This document shows positions 7,381 through 9,623 of a stretch of DNA of 9,623 nt, one piece after another (position 1 is the first letter of the stretch; each line of letters starts with the position of its first letter). This DNA comes from Lachnospiraceae bacterium (lineage in GTDB: Bacteria; Bacillota; Clostridia; Lachnospirales; Lachnospiraceae): contig WQST01000080.1 in NCBI GenBank assembly GCA_009787745.1, positions 1 to 9,623 on the forward strand, given 5' to 3'. A program made the position numbers and the translations under genes. The notes below the pieces were generated by a model that was not told the origin of the DNA, made no database searches, and saw nothing but the letters and a program-made list of their open reading frames with translations.

Positions 7381-7717
7381 TCGGAATATTGATATTTTGC
7401 GGCATATTATAGATTATTGTATTGAAATCGAAGAAACCATCAAACGCTTTGGAAGTGAATACCCAATTTACTCGGAAGACAGTGTGTTTCAAAATGCAGT
7501 AGCACTATGTGTATTGCAGATTGGTGAATTAACAACGCATTTTTCTGATGAATTTAAAAATACTTATAATGAAGTACCGTGGAATCAAATAAAAGCACTA
7601 CGCAATATTGTAGCTCACAATTATGGTAAAATTGATAAGGAGACTTTGTGGGAAACAATTACCTTAGATATTCCGGAATTGAAGAACTATTGTGAAAGTA
7701 TATTATCTATTGTATAG
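7370..7717 (+). CDS. hepT: HEPN-domain RNase toxin of a HEPN/MNT module (HepT type, DUF86)
   Basis: This all-helical 115-residue protein carries the HEPN ribonuclease signature RX4HXY as RNIVAHNY (Arg78, His83, Tyr85), preceded by the typical NAVALCVLQIGEL helix (42-54) and PWNQIKALRN. Homologues form dimers that cleave RNA, in some cases tRNA, when not modified by the partner. Tyr85 corresponds to the tyrosine adenylylated by MntA in studied systems. The arginine, histidine and tyrosine are all present, so the toxin is likely active. The ATG lies within the last codons of the MNT gene and GAGG sits 9 nt upstream, so antitoxin and toxin are translationally linked with the antitoxin first. Downstream is a 181-nt convergent gap with hairpins. 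A purely regulatory or anti-phage role is possible; neither can be told from sequence. Confidence 0.9.
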   Translation: MRDDRNIDILRHIIDYCIEIEETIKRFGSEYPIYSEDSVFQNAVALCVLQIGELTTHFSDEFKNTYNEVPWNQIKALRNIVAHNYGKIDKETLWETITLDIPELKNYCESILSIV

Positions 7718-7760
7718 CGTGGAGAGTATTTAGAGAGTATTGAATGAATTTAATTTTTGC

Positions 7761-7791
7761 CCCACTAATGACTGTGCCAGTCGCTAGTGGG
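7761..7791. repeat. Long near-perfect hairpin in the convergent gap
   Basis: The outer arms are CCCACTA (7761-7767) and TAGTGGG (7785-7791). The inner arms are GACTG (7770-7774) and CAGTC (7778-7782) around a TGC loop. Only the 2x2 step AT/GC between the stems is unpaired or wobble. No T-run follows on either strand, so it is not a standard intrinsic terminator. Confidence 0.75.
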
Positions 7792-7797
7792 TTAAAT

Positions 7798-7811
7798 AGT
7801 GCAAAGGCACT
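7798..7811. repeat. Short hairpin between two larger stems
   Basis: AGTGC and GCACT form a five-pair stem with loop AAAG. It lies 6 nt after the preceding stem and 3 nt before the next, making it the middle of three consecutive stems in an 78-nt stretch. Confidence 0.55.
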
Positions 7812-7812
7812 G

Positions 7813-7838
7813 AAAAACCTTGCATGTGGGCAAGGTTT
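7813..7838 (-). terminator. Likely intrinsic terminator of the minus-strand nuclease gene
   Basis: AAACCTTGC (7815-7823) and GCAAGGTTT (7830-7838) form a stem of up to 9 bp around a 6-nt loop. Read on the minus strand, the right-hand arm runs into five T residues (7817-7813), as in an intrinsic terminator. It lies about 60 nt past the stop of the minus-strand gene. On the plus strand the stem is followed by only three T and then CG, so it would end hepT transcripts less well. Confidence 0.6.
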
Positions 7839-7898
7839 CGCCTATTGATTCCTAATTTTAATTGGTTACTCAAAGTGGATAAAAATGATTTTCAGTAT

Positions 7899-8819
7899 TT
7901 ACATATGTGTCATAAATTCATCAATACTCTCTGAACGTGCCGCCAGTTTTAGCCATTTAGTTAATATTGGAAGATTATTTTCACTCATGATTTTATCGCG
8001 TAAGTCATCTGTAACCTTTCCGATTTCGGTTAGTAATTCATAAATACCCTCGGCAATGCCCCTTGCTTTACCCTCGGCAATGCCTCTTGCTTTTCCTATC
8101 TCAATTCCTTTTTCAATGCCTTGCTCCACCAAATTCATACTCAACTCCTCCCATTCTTCGGATTCTTTGACTTCACTTACAATCCGGTCAAGAGTTTTGA
8201 TTCTTTCATCATGAACTATTATTTCCGGATTGTTTATTGTTGAATTTTTCATATATTGAAGTAAACTAATCAACTCATCCGAACCATTTAGGCTCGTCAT
8301 GTTTAAGAATATCTTTTTCGTCCCATCCTCAAGATATAAATCATCTGCTTCGTTGCATTTTTCAACAAACGTATACATCGCAAGGTCTTTATCAAAGATA
8401 TCTTTTTGTGTAATGAATATAATTGCTGTTGTTGGCAAGTATCTATACTTGGTATCTTTTCCTGCTTTTAAAATAGGGCTATCCAGTAAACCTTGGTAAT
8501 ATCTTGCTCGCTTAGGGATGAAATCAGAATTACTGTCATTTTGCATTTCCATAGCGAATTGTCGCTTATGCCTGTCTGATGCCCAAGCGTCAAGCCTTAT
8601 AGCACGTAATTCTGATTTATTAAGAGTGATTTTTTCAACATTTACTTCAATTATCTCTAAATCTGGTTCGTTCAAAATAATACTTAAGATACATTGATAT
8701 GCTTCTTTCTCTTTCATAACTGAGAGAAAAAGAGCAAAATCGCTTAGATTGACAGTTTTAAAACATTCACTGTTATGACTATCAATCATCTTTGGTGGTT
8801 TCGTTTTACTGTTGTGCAT
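7899..8819 (-). CDS. Rpn-family PD-(D/E)XK nuclease / transposase-like protein
   Basis: This 306-residue protein belongs to the PD-(D/E)XK nuclease family often annotated as transposase (PDDEXK_2/Rpn). The nuclease core is RAIRLDAWASD with Asp77, then FAMEMQ with Glu91 and Gln93, where Gln replaces the Lys of the classic ExK motif, as is common in this family. KRARYYQGLLD (103-113) and YLPTTAIIFIT (127-137) are family hallmarks. The C-terminal part is a charged G-I-E-rich helix with an exact eight-residue repeat KARGIAEG (243-250 and 251-258). Related Rpn proteins promote RecA-independent recombination or act in phage defence; which applies here is unknown. The start at 8819 was chosen because AAGGAGG lies 4 nt upstream; a start at 8846 would lie upstream of that site. 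It is convergent with hepT and divergent from the hydrolase gene, with its own leader. Confidence 0.88.
   Translation of the reverse strand: MHNSKTKPPKMIDSHNSECFKTVNLSDFALFLSVMKEKEAYQCILSIILNEPDLEIIEVNVEKITLNKSELRAIRLDAWASDRHKRQFAMEMQNDSNSDFIPKRARYYQGLLDSPILKAGKDTKYRYLPTTAIIFITQKDIFDKDLAMYTFVEKCNEADDLYLEDGTKKIFLNMTSLNGSDELISLLQYMKNSTINNPEIIVHDERIKTLDRIVSEVKESEEWEELSMNLVEQGIEKGIEIGKARGIAEGKARGIAEGIYELLTEIGKVTDDLRDKIMSENNLPILTKWLKLAARSESIDEFMTHM
8046..8093 (-). repeat. Two tandem copies of a 24-bp unit inside the nuclease gene
   Basis: Bases 8046-8069 and 8070-8093 are identical except for one C/T difference. The unit is a multiple of three and encodes KARGIAEG twice without shifting the frame. 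It is probably a slippage-prone segment that changes the length of the C-terminal charged helix. Confidence 0.9.
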
Positions 8820-8823
8820 AAAT

Positions 8824-8830
8824 CCTCCTT
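8824..8830 (-). promoter_or_regulatory. Strong ribosome binding site that fixes the nuclease start at 8819
   Basis: On the minus strand AAGGAGG is followed by ATTT and the ATG at 8819. A start at 8846 would place this site inside the coding region with no comparable site in front. Confidence 0.8.
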
Positions 8831-8864
8831 GGACAGCAGGATACATACACTATACTTATCCGTA

Positions 8865-8901
8865 GTTCCTGCCCGTGTGTGATATTGTGGCAGAAACTGC
8901 C
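8865..8901 (-). promoter_or_regulatory. Alternative stems in the leader of the nuclease gene
   Basis: GGCAG at 8889-8893 can pair with CTGCC at 8897-8901 (loop AAA) or, with one mismatch, as part of GGCAGAAAC (8889-8897) with GTTCCTGCC (8865-8873). The two pairings exclude each other. The region would be transcribed as leader RNA of the minus-strand gene, so it could be a folding switch, but the stems are short and chance is possible. Confidence 0.35.
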
Positions 8902-8944
8902 TGATTAGTGATAGAAATTAATGAGTCAGAAGCTCATCGATAAA

Positions 8945-8976
8945 ATTATACTAAGGGATTTTGGTTTCTAAGTCAA
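8945..8976 (-). promoter_or_regulatory. Possible promoter of the minus-strand nuclease gene
   Basis: On the minus strand a TTGACT (8976-8971) precedes a perfect TATAAT (8950-8945). The 20-nt spacer is longer than the usual 16-18, which weakens the call. It would give a leader of roughly 115 nt. Confidence 0.35.
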
Positions 8977-9018
8977 GTATAAATGCGCTCTTTCCAAATT
9001 TAATTGATGTATTGGAAA

Positions 9019-9042
9019 ATCAACAAGCATATCAACAAGCAT
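9019..9042 (+). repeat. Perfect tandem repeat of 12 bp just upstream of the walJ-like promoter
   Basis: ATCAACAAGCAT occurs twice in a row (9019-9030 and 9031-9042) with no mismatch. The second copy ends 11 nt before the -35 element. An upstream TTGAT at 9004-9008 is the inverse of its first five bases. It could be a pair of sites for an activator or a recent slippage product. Confidence 0.85.
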
Positions 9043-9053
9043 AATATTTTACC

Positions 9054-9082
9054 TTGTGAAATTTTGGAAACCGGCTTATAAT
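9054..9082 (+). promoter_or_regulatory. Sigma-A type promoter of the walJ-like gene
   Basis: TTGTGA (9054-9059) and a perfect TATAAT (9077-9082) are separated by exactly 17 nt. A transcription start about 7 nt after the -10 falls at 9089-9090, on or next to the ATG at 9090, so the mRNA would have almost no 5' leader. Confidence 0.75.
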
Positions 9083-9089
9083 TATTTTT

Positions 9090-9623
9090 ATGAGACTATG
9101 CAGTATTGCCAGCGGCAGCAGTGGGAATTGTATTTATGTGGGGTCGGAAGCCACACATATCTTAATAGACGCCGGAATCAGCGGTAAGAGAACAGAAATT
9201 GGGCTTAATAAGCTAGAGCTTACCGGGCATGATATCGACGGGATATTTGTCACTCATGAACATAGTGACCATATCGGCGGTCTGGGGGTCTTAGCCAGAC
9301 GGTATAATATTCCCATCTATGCGACTAGGGGTACGCTTGATGGTATTTTGGCAAGTAAAATCGGCGAAATTGATATTGGTCTATTAAATGAAATAAAACC
9401 CGACGAAAAGATTATCATAAAGGACTTGGTTTGTAACCCGATGCGGATTTGTCATGATGCCGCTGATCCTGTCGCCTACAGGATTCATTACGGCAACAGA
9501 AAAATCGGGATTATTACTGACCTTGGCAGTTTTAATGATTATACGGTGGAATGCTTAAAAGGGATGGACGCGCTTCTTTTGGAGGCTAACCACGATGTCA
9601 ATATGCTTCAGGTGGGTCCCTAT
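9090..9623 (+). CDS. walJ: YycJ/WalJ-type metallo-beta-lactamase-fold hydrolase, 3' end missing
   Basis: The reading frame is open from the ATG at 9090 to the right edge, giving 178 residues; family members are about 260. The protein begins MRLCSIASGSSGN, the typical start of this family, which supports the chosen ATG. The metal site is THEHSDH (His56, His58, Asp60, His61), with further likely ligands His122 (CHDAADP) and Asp144 (ITDLG). LLLEANHD near 162-169 is a family hallmark. The fold suggests a two-metal hydrolase of the exonuclease-like or RNase-like branch. YycJ/WalJ was named from the WalRK cluster of Bacillus and has been linked to cell-wall control and coordination of division with DNA replication; neither WalR nor WalK is visible here, so the symbol indicates family only. 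No Shine-Dalgarno sequence is visible near the ATG. Confidence 0.92.
   Translation, partial: MRLCSIASGSSGNCIYVGSEATHILIDAGISGKRTEIGLNKLELTGHDIDGIFVTHEHSDHIGGLGVLARRYNIPIYATRGTLDGILASKIGEIDIGLLNEIKPDEKIIIKDLVCNPMRICHDAADPVAYRIHYGNRKIGIITDLGSFNDYTVECLKGMDALLLEANHDVNMLQVGPY

Noticed and set aside
7785..7797. Integron attC-like core (GTTAAAT) beside the long hairpin
   Set aside because: The partner RYYYAAC core is missing from the left side and there is no integrase or cassette arrangement.
8046..8093. CRISPR-like array
   Set aside because: Only two abutting copies without spacers, fully inside a coding region and in frame.
8820..8846. Upstream ATG at 8846 for the nuclease
   Set aside because: The strong AAGGAGG would lie within the added codons, and no equivalent site precedes 8846.
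7747..9008. Short matches such as TTTAATTG on both sides of the nuclease gene as insertion-site duplications
   Set aside because: Eight A/T-rich bases are expected by chance in such sequence, and flanking bases do not extend the match.
9007..9081. 24-codon reading frame over the tandem 12-bp repeat
   Set aside because: No ribosome site, it overlaps the promoter of the next gene, and the peptide shows nothing recognisable.

Overview
The window looks like chromosome of a moderately low-G+C Gram-positive anaerobe of the Clostridia, most likely Lachnospiraceae or a close relative. This rests on the PolA with an eroded proofreading domain, the order polA - coaE - FtsA-like ATPase - YycJ/WalJ-type hydrolase, and strong AGGAG ribosome binding sites. 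The assignment is inference from gene content and was not checked by a search.

Region 1 (1-1098): the 3' end of a gene with a C-terminal receiver domain, probably a hybrid histidine kinase, overlaps nagB (glucosamine-6-phosphate deaminase) by four bases (ATGA). Region 2 (1099-1252): an intergenic stretch filled mostly by a 67-bp imperfect palindrome that resembles a dispersed repeat. Region 3 (1253-7069): a same-strand run of a small membrane-anchored zinc-finger protein of the anti-sigma type, polA, coaE and a 709-residue FtsA-like actin-fold protein with an unusual C-terminal half. Gaps are 3-49 nt, so this is probably one operon.

Region 4 (7070-9053) looks like an accessory insert between two chromosomal genes. 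It holds a two-gene HEPN/MNT toxin-antitoxin module (MntA-type nucleotidyltransferase, then HepT-type RNase) that starts 5 nt after the FtsA-like gene. Next come three successive RNA hairpins in the convergent gap, and then a minus-strand PD-(D/E)XK nuclease of the Rpn/transposase-like family with its own leader and a possible promoter. Region 5 (9054-9623): a well-formed promoter whose predicted start site falls on the ATG of a YycJ/WalJ-type metallo-beta-lactamase-fold hydrolase that is cut by the right edge.

The core genes serve DNA repair and replication (PolA), CoA synthesis (CoaE), amino-sugar catabolism (NagB) and probably cell-envelope or cell-division functions (FtsA-like, WalJ-like). 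The accessory genes belong to families tied to phage defence, plasmid stabilisation and genome mobility. No completely new system is evident. The most unusual points are the placement of the toxin-antitoxin pair on the end of the core operon, the triple-hairpin gap, the apparently leaderless walJ-like transcript with a tandem 12-bp repeat beside its promoter, and the repeated C-terminal modules of the FtsA-like protein.
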